Source of the DNA: an uncultured Erythrobacter sp.
GTDB lineage: Bacteria > Pseudomonadota > Alphaproteobacteria > Sphingomonadales > Sphingomonadaceae
Assembly: GCA_947488325.1 (NCBI GenBank)
Contig: CANKYZ010000005.1
Location: forward strand, 151,232-215,231
Length of the DNA stretch: 64,000 bases
Reading direction: 5' to 3'
Shown here: in pieces, positions 1 through 8,960 of the stretch
How the letters are laid out: each line of letters opens with the position of its first letter
Numbering within the stretch: position 1 is the first letter of the stretch
Translations under genes and position numbers: made by a program
The notes under the pieces: generated by a model
What the model was told of the DNA's origin: nothing
The model's database searches: none
What the model saw: only the letters and a program-made list of their open reading frames with translations

Positions 1-830
1 ATGATTGGAGCGAATGGCTACCGGTCAATCGCGCTGTTGCTATTGCCTGTAAACGCAAAGGTGACCCAGAACCTTATACCCGTTCAATTGCTCGCGATGC
101 TGGTTGGCAGTGGCGTATCCCATTGCAGCACCGCACCGGCAATGGCTTTGTCTATTGTGATCGTTTCAAAGACGCTGAAGTAGCAGAGCGTGAATTGTTG
201 GAGTCACTCGAAGGTGAGGCGCTGAATTCGCCCAACCATCTGAGGTTTATGACGGGCCGTAGAAAGCAGTTTTGGGCAGGAAACTGTGTTGCGATTGGCT
301 TGTCATCAGGGTTTCTCGAACCTCTGGAATCAACCAGTATTCACTTAATCCAGTCTGGCATTTCTAAACTCATTTCTCTCTTCCCGACGAAAACAGACGC
401 GCCGGTTGAACGAACTGAATATAACCGGTTGATGAGCAATGATTTCGAGAACATTCGTGACTTCCTGATATTGCACTATAAAGCTACCGCCCGCGATGAT
501 TCCAAGTTTTGGAACTACGTCCGCACGATGGCCGTCCCCGATAGTCTCATGCGAAAGATAGACTTGCTAAAATCGAATGGTCGGTTCTTCAAATATGATG
601 CGGAATTGTTTGATCTGACCAGCTGGCTCGCGGTTGCTGTTGGTCAGGGATGGGCACCAGAAGGTTACAATCCCATGGCCAATGCGCTGTCTATTGAGAA
701 TGTGACGGGTAGCCTAAGCAATATGCGCAGTGTGCTTGAGAAATCGGCACAAGCTATGCCCACACACCAAGCATTTATCGATCGATTTTGCAAGGCAGAG
801 CCGGCCAATTGGGAACAGAAAAAACCATGA
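1..830 (+). CDS. Tryptophan halogenase family protein, C-terminal part (cut by window start)
   Basis: This open frame enters from the left edge (codons begin at base 3) and stops at 828-830, giving the last 275 or so residues of a flavin-dependent halogenase homologue. Visible family signatures are the W-x-W-x-I-P motif (WQWRIPLQHRTGNG) and the PLESTSIHL segment that carries the conserved active-site glutamate. The next gene is a full paralogue with the same motifs, and the two are joined by an ATGA stop/start overlap, so they are very likely co-translated. Such genes usually occur next to TonB-dependent receptors in Caulobacter- and Xanthomonas-like bacteria, and their substrates there are mostly unknown. 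The FAD-binding N-terminus lies outside the window, so activity cannot be judged from this fragment. Confidence 0.9.
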   Translation, partial: DWSEWLPVNRAVAIACKRKGDPEPYTRSIARDAGWQWRIPLQHRTGNGFVYCDRFKDAEVAERELLESLEGEALNSPNHLRFMTGRRKQFWAGNCVAIGLSSGFLEPLESTSIHLIQSGISKLISLFPTKTDAPVERTEYNRLMSNDFENIRDFLILHYKATARDDSKFWNYVRTMAVPDSLMRKIDLLKSNGRFFKYDAELFDLTSWLAVAVGQGWAPEGYNPMANALSIENVTGSLSNMRSVLEKSAQAMPTHQAFIDRFCKAEPANWEQKKP

Positions 831-2338
831 AAAGCCAGACGCTAGACCATATCATTATCGTTGGTGGTGGGACAGCTGGTTGGATGGCTGCGGCCACGCT
901 ATCGAACCTGATGCAAGGTACATCGACCAAGATCACATTGGTCGAATCTGAAGAAATCGGCACTGTTGGCGTTGGCGAGGCGACCATCCCGCCAATTATT
1001 GCATTTAACAATATGTTGGGCATCGATGAAAATGAATTTGTCCGCGCAACCAATGCGACTTTCAAATTGGGAATTGAGTTTGTTGACTGGTTTGAAAAAG
1101 GCCAATCCTATATCCATCCTTTTGGTGACTATGGCGTCGATTTTGATGCGATCCCATTTTATCAGTATTGGATACGAAGCGCTTTAGCGGGGCGAGATGA
1201 TGACCTATCGTCCTATTCGCTGATGGTTGAGGCATGCCGCCGCAACAAGTTTATGCGACCCGTGAAGGATCGACCCAAATCTGCTCTCGCAGGAATAAAT
1301 TATGCGTTTCAATTCGATGCGGCGTTGTATGCAAAATTTTTACGGAAATTCGCCGAAACACGCGGTGTTGAGCGGGTGGAAGGTAAAGTTATCGATGTCG
1401 TACAGAATGGCGAAACGGGCTTCGTCACCGCGCTGAAGACCAATAGAGACGCCATTCTAGAAGGGGATTTCTTTATCGATTGCTCCGGTTTTCGGGGCTT
1501 ATTGATCGAGCAGGCGCTTGAGACTGGATATACGGATTGGCGCGAATGGCTGCCATGTGATCGAGCAGTTGCTGTTCCCTGTGCTAAAATCGCCGACCCC
1601 ATTCCTTATACGCGCGCGATTGCAAGAGATGCCGGTTGGCAATGGCGTATCCCGCTCCAGCACCGGACGGGCAATGGCTACGTCTATTGCAGTGATTTTT
1701 TGGAAGATGATGCCGCGACTGCGACCTTGCTTGAGAATCTCGATGGAGCGTCAATTGCCGATCCGAAAACACTTCGTTTTGCCACCGGTCACCGGAAGAA
1801 GTTCTGGAATCGCAATGTCCTTGCCTTAGGTCTGGCCGCCGGGTTTATGGAGCCGCTTGAATCGACCAGCATTCATCTGGTGCAGACCAGTCTGGCGCGT
1901 TTGCTAACTCACTTTCCCGACAAGAGGTTTGATCAAACTGACATAGATGCATTCAATGCGCGGACTGAGAAAGAATATGCGCGTGTCCGTGATTTCTTAG
2001 TGTTGCATTATACCGCAACCAATCGAGATGACACAGCGTTTTGGCGGCATTGCCAGACAATCAAGCAATCTCCAGATTTGCAACGCCGGATTGCGCAATT
2101 TGAGGGGGCTGGCCGTATATTTGAGGAGCCGAATGACATCTTTGGAACCGCGAGCTGGTTGGCGGTGTTGTATGGGCAGGGTATCCGTCCACATGCCTAC
2201 CATCCATTGATCGAAAAGATGCCACTAGAGCGAATCGACGGTGTTTTGGAAAGCATTGGCAAGACAATAGATTCTTCTGCTGATTTCATGCCAGACCACC
2301 AGGCCTTCATCGACCAACACTGCAAGGCGATGTCCTGA
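827..2338 (+). CDS. Tryptophan halogenase family protein (flavin-dependent)
   Basis: Predicted 503-residue FADH2-dependent halogenase. The start at ATG 827 overlaps the previous stop (ATGA) and puts the dinucleotide-binding motif VGGGTAGWMAA at residues 12-22. Lys80 (in NATFKLGIEF) and Glu345 (in EPLESTSIHL) fall where PrnA has catalytic Lys79 and Glu346, and the W-x-W-x-I-P motif is intact, so the chemistry looks preserved. The substrate need not be tryptophan: in this genomic setting, beside a TonB-dependent receptor and a sugar-type symporter, the enzyme may modify a substrate or glycoconjugate linked to uptake. It is transcribed in the same direction as the receptor, after a 180 bp gap that carries a strong palindrome. 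Confidence 0.9.
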   Translation: MKSQTLDHIIIVGGGTAGWMAAATLSNLMQGTSTKITLVESEEIGTVGVGEATIPPIIAFNNMLGIDENEFVRATNATFKLGIEFVDWFEKGQSYIHPFGDYGVDFDAIPFYQYWIRSALAGRDDDLSSYSLMVEACRRNKFMRPVKDRPKSALAGINYAFQFDAALYAKFLRKFAETRGVERVEGKVIDVVQNGETGFVTALKTNRDAILEGDFFIDCSGFRGLLIEQALETGYTDWREWLPCDRAVAVPCAKIADPIPYTRAIARDAGWQWRIPLQHRTGNGYVYCSDFLEDDAATATLLENLDGASIADPKTLRFATGHRKKFWNRNVLALGLAAGFMEPLESTSIHLVQTSLARLLTHFPDKRFDQTDIDAFNARTEKEYARVRDFLVLHYTATNRDDTAFWRHCQTIKQSPDLQRRIAQFEGAGRIFEEPNDIFGTASWLAVLYGQGIRPHAYHPLIEKMPLERIDGVLESIGKTIDSSADFMPDHQAFIDQHCKAMS

Positions 2339-2434
2339 ACCAGCAAATCCGCGGTGTTGCAGAGTTCCAGAGTCTTAAAAATGTCACACATTTTGCCAGG
2401 CCGAACTCTCTCCAATCCAATTTTTCAATTAATC

Positions 2435-2450
2435 TTGACAAGGTTGTCAA
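2435..2450. promoter_or_regulatory. 16 bp perfect inverted repeat upstream of the TonB receptor gene
   Basis: The sequence TTGACAAGGTTGTCAA is a 7-2-7 inverted repeat, about 70 bp before the receptor start. Its left arm reads TTGACA, identical to a sigma-70 -35 hexamer, so a repressor bound here would block the promoter. No convincing -10 box at 17 bp spacing was found. Operator function is inferred. Confidence 0.45.
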
Positions 2451-2517
2451 TTTATTCTCAAACCATAGTGGGATAATAAACAGGCGACCCAAAAATGGGT
2501 CGATGAGGGAGGATCCA

Positions 2518-5500
2518 TTGGCTGATAAGTCACAATTCTGTTTTGGCGGAGCAACTAAGTCTTTGCTGCTTGGCGTTTCAACTATCGGGTTGCTGGCGGC
2601 CTCGCCCGCGCTTGCCCAACAGGTCGATGAGGGCCAGGCTGACAATGAGCCGCCAGTTGATGGGCAAGATGCTGCGGACGAAGAAAATGTAATTATCGTT
2701 AGTGGTATCCGCGCAGCTATAGAATCTGCGCAAGGGATTAAGCGTGACGCCGATACATTCGTTGATGCTATCACCGCTTCTGACATCGGCGCACTGCCTG
2801 ATCGTTCAGTTTCGGAGGCGCTTCAGCGTGTTCCGGGCGTTTCTATTCTGCGCTTTGCTGGCCCGAATGATCCTGACCACTTTGCCGTAGAGGGCAGTGG
2901 CGTGGTTATTCGCGGCCTTCCTTTTGTGCGGTCCGAATTGAATGGCCGTGACGTATTCGGCGCAAATTCGGGCGGTGTCCTTGGGTTTGAAGATGTTTCA
3001 CCTGAATTGCTTGGAAGTGTAGTGGTCTTCAAGAATTCTACTGCTGATCTGATTGAGGGCGGTGCTGCTGGTACGATTGATCTGCGCACGCGCTTGCCGT
3101 TTGATCAAAGCGGGCAGGTGATCGCAGCCAGCGGTGAACTTCAATACACAGATCTTGCTGACGAAGCGACCCCAGGTGGTTCATTCCTTTATTCCAATCA
3201 GTGGGATACGGGTGCCGGCACGTTCGGTCTATTGGGTAACATTTCATATAACCGCCTCAAATCTCGCGGAGATGGTACGGGACTTGGCGATTTCCGAGAT
3301 CGTGATGATGGAGGCACGCTGGATGATTTGACCGATGATGTTTTGATCACCGATGACGGCGGTAATCCTCTGTTCATTCCTGGAGGTGGCTCTGTTCGCA
3401 CTCAGGAATTTGACCGCGAACGCTTCTCGATTGCTGCTGCAGCGCAATTTGAAAGTAATGACGGGCGCTGGTTGGCGACGGCGCAATTCTTGCGTTCTGA
3501 TTCAGAATTGAGTTGGGGTGAAGTCGCCATTGAAACTGGTCTTGATGGCGCTCCTCGTAGCCGACCAGCACTTGATAGAACCGACTTCATTTTTGATGAC
3601 AACGGTGTCTTTCAGTCTGGGACCATTTCTGACAACACTCAGTGGCGTGGCCCAAATCCGGCTTCTGCCAATCTATCTGCCGTGGGTGGTCAACAGATTA
3701 ACTTGACCCGTACTCGGTTGGAAGAGGATGTGACAACCGATTACGCTTTCAATCTAAAGTTCGCTGCGACCGATGATTTACGCTTCAACTTTGATGCGCA
3801 ATATATCGATTCATCTGCGGATATTTTTGACCTCACTGTACATAACAGCTTCTTCTCACCAGTGGTTGTTGATTCAAGTGTAGGTTCGGTCCCGTTTGTG
3901 GGTTTCAGCGATCCACAAAACTCCTTCGTTCGCTCAGCAATGGATCACACGACGCAAAATGACGCTGAGTCATTTTCATTCCGTGGCGATGTCGAGTATG
4001 ACTTTTCAGGCGATGGTTGGTTAAGATCATTGCGCGCTGGCGCACGTTATTCTGACGAAGACATCCTCATTCGCGAATCTGATTTTAACTGGGGTAACAT
4101 CTCAGAAGTCTGGACAGGCAGAAACTTTGCGGCGAACGGCGGCGGAACAACTCCGCTGATCCTGCCGACTGGGAATGCTGATCCCGCGATCGAAGCCGCG
4201 GTTGCTGGTCTATTTGGTTCCACTGTGTTTCGCGATTATCAGCGTGGTATTGGGGTGGGATTCACTGGTCCGCTACCGGTCTATACTGGGCCTGGCGCAG
4301 AAGATTTTGATGGCTTCCAGCAGGCATTCACAGATGTTGTAGCGGCAATTGGTGGGAGTCCTAGCGGCTGGACGCCATTGACGGGTCGTGATGGCGTGAT
4401 CGCTGGAACACCGTTCCTGCCTAGTGAGATTGGATCAGTTGAGCGCGAGAATTGGGCTGCATATGCGCGCCTGGATTTTGGTTCTGACGACTTCCTTGGT
4501 GGTGAATTGAGCGGTAATATCGGACTTCGGTATGTGCGAACAGATCGCTCAGTCGATACAACAACCACAGTCGATAGCTTTGCGGAATTGTTCCCGAGCT
4601 TGGTGAATACCGCCGGACCTGGGGAGCCAACTACCAACCAATGTGACCCAGCGTTTTCTGGTGCTTCAGACCCGACATTTTCTATTCCGGCTGCCTGTGC
4701 AATGAGAGATGCATTGCTCGCTCAATTTGGCGACGGATTGATAGTTCAGGAACAAGTGGACGTTGACTATGACGAGTGGCTGCCCAGCTTGAATTTGAAG
4801 TTGGATATTGGGGGCGGTCACCTGTTCCGCTTTGCCGGTTCTCGCACGATGACAAGACCAGGCGTTAGCCAGCTGAATGAGCGCGTTCGCGTTACGGTTT
4901 TACCTGATACTCAGGCAGTTGCTGGAGGGCCAAACACATTTGGAGGCTTTTCCTCAAATGCGACAGGGAATGCATCGTTAACACCGCAAATCTCGACCAA
5001 TTTCGATCTCTCTTGGGAATGGTATTTTGGTCAAAGCAATTCGATCACGGTCACAGCTTTCTATAAAGATATTGATGATTTCATCGCATTTGCACCGATC
5101 GAAATTCCTGCACAGATCTCTGACTTAACATTGCTGCGCAATTCTGAAATCAATTCAGAAGAAAACGGGAGCGTTAAGGGCTTTGAGGTGGGTTATCAGC
5201 ATTTTTACGACTTCCTTCCTGGCTTCCTAAGCGGGTTGGGCATGCAGGCAACATATACATATATCGATGCCGAAGGGGTCGCTAACACGCTTGATACGAA
5301 CCTTAGCAGTGATGATCCGCCGACCGCACGTTTTGCCATCGATGCAGATGTCTTCCCGCGTATTTCAAAGCACAATTTCAATGTGGTTGGCCTCTATGAA
5401 AAAAGCGGTTTTCAAGGACGCCTGGCCTACAATTGGCGCAGCAGTTTCCAACTGACGCCGCGTGATGTGATCTTCCCGTTTGCCTCGATTTACCAAGAGG

Positions 5501-5691
5501 CGACCGGACAATTGGATGCTTCAATATTCTATGACATCACCGACGAATTTAAGATCGGGGTCCAAGGGGTCAACTTGTTGGATGACATTACGGTAACGGA
5601 ACAGACGATCAATGAAGAAGGCCTTCGGGCACCGCGGAACTTTTTCCGAAATGATCGGCGGTTCACGTTGGTTGCGCGCGTAAGTTTTTAG
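2518..5691 (+). CDS. TonB-dependent receptor, Caulobacter/Xanthomonas type
   Basis: Outer-membrane TonB-dependent receptor of about 1057 residues. TTG 2518 is chosen as start because AGGGAGGA lies 4 nt before it; an in-frame ATG at 2503 has no comparable ribosome site. An N-terminal signal peptide ends near ASPALAQQ, followed by the TonB-box-like segment ENVIIVSGIRAAI and a plug domain (ASDIGALPDRSVSEALQRVPGV). The rest is a long barrel rich in aromatic strands that ends in Phe (ARVSF), as barrels normally do. Length and plug sequence fit the large subfamily that imports oligosaccharides and other bulky nutrients. Halogenase homologues upstream and a sodium/solute symporter downstream make one uptake locus; the substrate cannot be read from sequence. 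Confidence 0.93.
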   Translation: MADKSQFCFGGATKSLLLGVSTIGLLAASPALAQQVDEGQADNEPPVDGQDAADEENVIIVSGIRAAIESAQGIKRDADTFVDAITASDIGALPDRSVSEALQRVPGVSILRFAGPNDPDHFAVEGSGVVIRGLPFVRSELNGRDVFGANSGGVLGFEDVSPELLGSVVVFKNSTADLIEGGAAGTIDLRTRLPFDQSGQVIAASGELQYTDLADEATPGGSFLYSNQWDTGAGTFGLLGNISYNRLKSRGDGTGLGDFRDRDDGGTLDDLTDDVLITDDGGNPLFIPGGGSVRTQEFDRERFSIAAAAQFESNDGRWLATAQFLRSDSELSWGEVAIETGLDGAPRSRPALDRTDFIFDDNGVFQSGTISDNTQWRGPNPASANLSAVGGQQINLTRTRLEEDVTTDYAFNLKFAATDDLRFNFDAQYIDSSADIFDLTVHNSFFSPVVVDSSVGSVPFVGFSDPQNSFVRSAMDHTTQNDAESFSFRGDVEYDFSGDGWLRSLRAGARYSDEDILIRESDFNWGNISEVWTGRNFAANGGGTTPLILPTGNADPAIEAAVAGLFGSTVFRDYQRGIGVGFTGPLPVYTGPGAEDFDGFQQAFTDVVAAIGGSPSGWTPLTGRDGVIAGTPFLPSEIGSVERENWAAYARLDFGSDDFLGGELSGNIGLRYVRTDRSVDTTTTVDSFAELFPSLVNTAGPGEPTTNQCDPAFSGASDPTFSIPAACAMRDALLAQFGDGLIVQEQVDVDYDEWLPSLNLKLDIGGGHLFRFAGSRTMTRPGVSQLNERVRVTVLPDTQAVAGGPNTFGGFSSNATGNASLTPQISTNFDLSWEWYFGQSNSITVTAFYKDIDDFIAFAPIEIPAQISDLTLLRNSEINSEENGSVKGFEVGYQHFYDFLPGFLSGLGMQATYTYIDAEGVANTLDTNLSSDDPPTARFAIDADVFPRISKHNFNVVGLYEKSGFQGRLAYNWRSSFQLTPRDVIFPFASIYQEATGQLDASIFYDITDEFKIGVQGVNLLDDITVTEQTINEEGLRAPRNFFRNDRRFTLVARVSF

Positions 5692-5721
5692 AATAGACGA
5701 GGTCAACTGACCCCGTTCATG

Positions 5722-5771
5722 AGCGACCTGCGAGAGACCACGATCCCATTCTCGCAGGTCGCTTTCATTTT
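5722..5771 (+). terminator. Hairpin with T-rich tail after the receptor gene
   Basis: Arms AGCGACCTGCGAGA (5722-5735) and TCTCGCAGGTCGCT (5750-5763) form a perfect 14 bp stem with a 14 nt loop, followed by TTCATTTT. This looks like an intrinsic terminator for the receptor transcript. Some read-through to the symporter is possible. Confidence 0.75.
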
Positions 5772-5801
5772 GAACGACTATATTCGACGTAGGAAATCTC
5801 T

Positions 5802-7388
5802 GTGGCACTCGAAACGATCGATGTAATCATCATCGCGCTTTATGCGTTGGCTCTTTTAGTCATCGCATTGATGGTTTCACGGGAACCAAAAGGTCACAAG
5901 AAGGACACTGAGGATTACTTCCTCGCCGGACGCGCACTGCCATGGTGGGCAATTGGCGCCTCTCTGATTGCAGCGAACATTTCTGCCGAGCAGATCATTG
6001 GCCAGTCGGGTCAAGGGTTTGCCATTGGCATCGCGATTGCCGCCTATGAATGGCAGGCCGCCATTGTCCTTATTATCGTAGCAAAATACCTTCTACCGGT
6101 CTTTCTCAAGCGGAAGATTTATACGATGCCGCAATTCCTTGAACAGCGTTATGGCAACGGCGTAAAGACGCTAATGAGCGTGTATTGGGTCGCATTATAT
6201 ATAGCTATCAATCTGACCACTGTTCTGTGGCTTGGTGGCTTGGCAGTTGTTTCATTGACTGGTTGGAGCATCATCGGTGCGATGGCTGCTCTGGCAGCTT
6301 TTGCAGCGCTCTATTCGATTTACGGCGGGCTGAAAGCGGTAGCGCTGACTGACATTATTCAAGTTATCATTCTGGTCATTGGTGGGCTAGCCATTACGTG
6401 GATCGCGTTGGATCGCTTGGACGGCGCTGATGGGGCGATAGCTGGTTTCAGCTTGCTGATGCAGGAAATGCCAGGCCACTTCGAAATGATCTTCGACCAG
6501 TCTAACTCATCTTACGATGATCTGCCGGGTATCTGGACGCTTTTGGGCGGATTGTGGGTGCTTCACTTCAGTTATTGGGGTTTCAACCAATACATCATCC
6601 AGCGCGCACTTGGCGCGGAGAACCTCGGGGAAGCGCAAAAGGGTTTGGCATTCGCCGCGCTCCTCAAAATTCTTGTGCCGTTCATAGTGGTGGTTCCCGG
6701 CATCGCCGCAGTCATGTTAGCAAGTCAAGGTGCGCTGGATGGTCAGGCCTTGGCTGATAGATCAGACCGTACCTATGGAGAGCTGATGACAATGGCTCCT
6801 GCTGGACTTCGCGGTTTGATTTTTGCGGCCTTGATAGCTGCGATTGTGTCTTCATTGGCTTCGATGATGAATTCGATCTCAACTATTTTCACAATGGATT
6901 TGTATCGCGCTTGGAAGCCTCAACGCTCTGACACACATTATGTGACCGTTGGTCGAATTACTGCATTTGTTGCGATGGCGATGGCGCTTTGGCTTGCGCA
7001 ACCATTCCAAAGTGGGTTTGAAAGCGGTTTTCAAACTGTTCAAGAATATTCGGGCTTTATCGCACCCGGTGTCGTGATCGTGTTCTTGCTTGGCTTTTTC
7101 GACAAGCGAGCCAATACGGCTGGCGCATTCACGGCGTTAATTGGTTCTGTTTTGGTGAATCTGGCGATGAAATTTGGCGCACCTGATGTACCATTTATAA
7201 TCCGCATTTGGGGTGTTTTTGTCGTCGCAATAATCGCGGCGATCGCAGTTTCACGGATGACAGCCAAGCCCGATGAGGAGCGCACCGTAACGCTCGAAGA
7301 CATTGCTTTTGCCACAACGCCTTTGTTCAACGCCTTATCGATCTTGGTGGCCGCCATCTTGATCGGTCTGTATGCTTGGCTTTGGTAG
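5802..7388 (+). CDS. Sodium/solute symporter (SSS family, SGLT-like)
   Basis: Inner-membrane Na+-coupled transporter of 528 residues with about 14 hydrophobic segments. The start is GTG 5802 with AGGA 7 nt upstream. The N-terminus shows SSS-family hallmarks: EDYFLAGRALPWWAIGAS in the first transmembrane region and AANISAEQIIGQSGQGF just after it, which resembles sugar (SGLT-type) rather than proline members. Its place directly downstream of a TonB-dependent receptor suggests that it moves the same nutrient, probably a sugar, from periplasm to cytoplasm. A GC-rich hairpin follows the stop. Confidence 0.9.
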   Translation: MALETIDVIIIALYALALLVIALMVSREPKGHKKDTEDYFLAGRALPWWAIGASLIAANISAEQIIGQSGQGFAIGIAIAAYEWQAAIVLIIVAKYLLPVFLKRKIYTMPQFLEQRYGNGVKTLMSVYWVALYIAINLTTVLWLGGLAVVSLTGWSIIGAMAALAAFAALYSIYGGLKAVALTDIIQVIILVIGGLAITWIALDRLDGADGAIAGFSLLMQEMPGHFEMIFDQSNSSYDDLPGIWTLLGGLWVLHFSYWGFNQYIIQRALGAENLGEAQKGLAFAALLKILVPFIVVVPGIAAVMLASQGALDGQALADRSDRTYGELMTMAPAGLRGLIFAALIAAIVSSLASMMNSISTIFTMDLYRAWKPQRSDTHYVTVGRITAFVAMAMALWLAQPFQSGFESGFQTVQEYSGFIAPGVVIVFLLGFFDKRANTAGAFTALIGSVLVNLAMKFGAPDVPFIIRIWGVFVVAIIAAIAVSRMTAKPDEERTVTLEDIAFATTPLFNALSILVAAILIGLYAWLW

Positions 7389-7402
7389 ACTAGCCATATT
7401 CT

Positions 7403-7429
7403 GAGCCCAGCGACGCGACGCTGGGTCTC
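7403..7429 (+). terminator. Possible terminator hairpin after the symporter
   Basis: GAGCCCAGCG pairs with CGCTGGGTCTC (one bulged base) around a short loop just after the symporter stop. No T-run follows, so it could be a Rho-dependent or simply structural end. Confidence 0.4.
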
Positions 7430-8074
7430 CTCGAGCCATTGGACGATGAGGTCGGAACGCGGGTTTCAGCGCCTCCTTGAAATTGAGGGATTGAGGGTGC
7501 TCTCGCACTCCCTCCCTCTGGAGACTAACAGGGCTTCGTTAATGCAGGACGCGCGGATTAGTTGCAGGCGATTGATGAGAATCGGGCTAGGCGGCACGAG
7601 CCTTCTTTGGCGAAGAGCGGAACGAGGTCGAGCTAGACTTGATTAACTTGGATGGCGATCAAGGTCATTGCGGCTGACTTGTGGTCAACCTTTGGCAGCA
7701 CAGCTGATTTAATCTTGAAGGCACGGGTCAGATGATGTGTTTAGTCACGAGCTAGAGCTCCTTGCCGAGTGCTTTACTCCTATTAACGAGGTCGGCGTTC
7801 CCACCGGTCAGCACGCTTCATTTAAACTAGAGCGTTCCTAAATTTCGCACGAACAAAGGTATCGGCAGAGTTGTTGTTCCTGCTAAAGAAAAAATCCTGT
7901 GAGGATCGGGACTTGATCATGGTTTCGCGCTCGACGGTGATCCTGCTCCGGGCCGGTTGGTGCGCGCTCTATTCGCGGACATCAAGCCGCATTTCCCTTC
8001 GGTGGTGCTCGATAAGCGATAGAGGTATGAATAGGAAACAGAGATTGAATTCTGAGTCAATTAGTCGAGCGAGA
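7430..8074. other. Gene-poor interval with possible decayed coding fragments
   Basis: No frame here has both a credible start and protein-like composition. Two short stretches look more protein-like than chance. On the plus strand, around 7915-8022, a frame reads GFALDGDPAPGRLVRALF and onward to a stop. On the minus strand, roughly 7640-7830, frames read GGNADLVNRSKALGKEL and KSAVLPKVDHKSAAMTL with stops between them. I take these as remnants of degraded genes but cannot name the families. No inverted terminal repeats or transposase motifs were seen. Confidence 0.35.
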
Positions 8075-8491
8075 TTACTTGATTGTCAGATGCAGTACAT
8101 TGCAGCCATTGTTGCGTGAATAGGCAATTTCGTCACCCCATGCTCGCACAATTGCGAGACCAATCTTGCCGCCTGATTCTGGATCTGGGCCTACGAAGTT
8201 TGTTTCGCCAGACGGGTCAAATGCGGGGCCGTCATCCTTGATATTCAAGACAACGGTATCGTGGATTTCGTGAAGAGAAAGCGAGAGCGATAGATCCCTT
8301 TTCGCTCCACCGTGACGTAAACAATTGGATACTAACTCCTCAACCAGGATCGCCGCCTTGACACAAGAACGTTCTTCGAGGCAGCTTCCGCCTAGAAAGT
8401 CCTGTGCGAACTGGAATGCATCGAGAATCGTCGAGTGCGGATCGTGCCCTTTGGCAACGAATGCCGAAAATCGTCTCTTTTGAGCCATCAT
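8075..8491 (-). CDS. RsbW/SpoIIAB-like serine kinase / anti-sigma-type ATPase
   Basis: A 138-residue GHKL-fold ATPase of the anti-sigma regulatory factor type. The N-box is EELVSNCLRHGG (Asn56), the G1 box is DDGPAFDP (86-93) and the G2 box is GGKIGLAIV (107-115), all intact. Such proteins phosphorylate a STAS-domain antagonist and bind a target (a sigma factor in Bacillus) when the antagonist is phosphorylated. A STAS protein and a SpoIIE-type phosphatase are encoded on the same strand at 9.6-12.9 kb, so the three probably form a partner switch. No sigma factor gene lies in the window, so the regulated target is unknown. Its start codon is only 34 bp from the divergent FecR gene. Confidence 0.85.
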   Translation of the reverse strand: MMAQKRRFSAFVAKGHDPHSTILDAFQFAQDFLGGSCLEERSCVKAAILVEELVSNCLRHGGAKRDLSLSLSLHEIHDTVVLNIKDDGPAFDPSGETNFVGPDPESGGKIGLAIVRAWGDEIAYSRNNGCNVLHLTIK

Positions 8492-8493
8492 TC

Positions 8494-8505
8494 TATGTTA
8501 ACATA
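8494..8505. promoter_or_regulatory. 12 bp perfect palindrome between divergent genes
   Basis: TATGTTAACATA lies in the 34 bp that separate the start codons of the RsbW-like gene and the FecR-domain gene. A factor bound here could control both. The gap is too short for two full promoters, so at least one must extend into coding DNA. Function is inferred. Confidence 0.4.
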
Positions 8506-8525
8506 AACTCTAACGGGGGGAATAC

Positions 8526-8960
8526 ATGAGAAAATTAGGCATTTTTATCGCCGCCATGGCCTGCTTAGTCGCGCAGCCGGTGCTGGCCGAGATTGGCCGG
8601 ATCAAGAACGTTACGTCAGGTGTTCAAGTCTTGCGCGATGGGCGAACGATCACTGCTCGCCCAGGTCTCCGGTTGGAAGAAGGGGATGTCGTCACGACAG
8701 GGCGTCGCTCCCGCGTTGGCATCACCCTATCTGACGACACTCGCATGGCGCTGGGACCGAACGGCCGTATCACGCTTGATGAGTACGAATATGATCGACG
8801 CCGTCAGACAGGTCGTTCGGTTACTTCAATCAATCGTGGGTCCCTTGGCATTACGTCCGGTAACATCACCCGCACTGGCAGAGATCGGATGCGCGTCCGT
8901 ACACCAACATCAACACTGGGTGTGCGCGGCACAACCTTTGTGGTCGAGGTTTCAGGATGA
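8526..8960 (+). CDS. FecR-domain exported protein
   Basis: A 144-residue protein with a cleavable signal peptide (MRKLGIFIAAMACLVAQPVLA) and a FecR fold filling the rest: LEEGDVVTTGRRSRVGITL, then a middle strand set, and the typical end RVRTPTSTLGVRGTTFVVEV. It lacks the N-terminal cytoplasmic anti-sigma region and transmembrane helix of classical FecR, so it is probably a free periplasmic protein. In other bacteria stand-alone FecR domains often neighbour CHASE2 sensors, and one is encoded on the opposite strand 600 bp away. A run of six G (8515-8520) acts as the ribosome site. The last 4 bp overlap the next gene (ATGA). Confidence 0.88.
   Translation: MRKLGIFIAAMACLVAQPVLAEIGRIKNVTSGVQVLRDGRTITARPGLRLEEGDVVTTGRRSRVGITLSDDTRMALGPNGRITLDEYEYDRRRQTGRSVTSINRGSLGITSGNITRTGRDRMRVRTPTSTLGVRGTTFVVEVSG

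Noticed and set aside
123..2338. A single frameshifted halogenase gene
   Set aside because: Both frames contain the W-x-W-x-I-P and PLESTSIHL motifs, so they are two tandem paralogues and not one broken gene.
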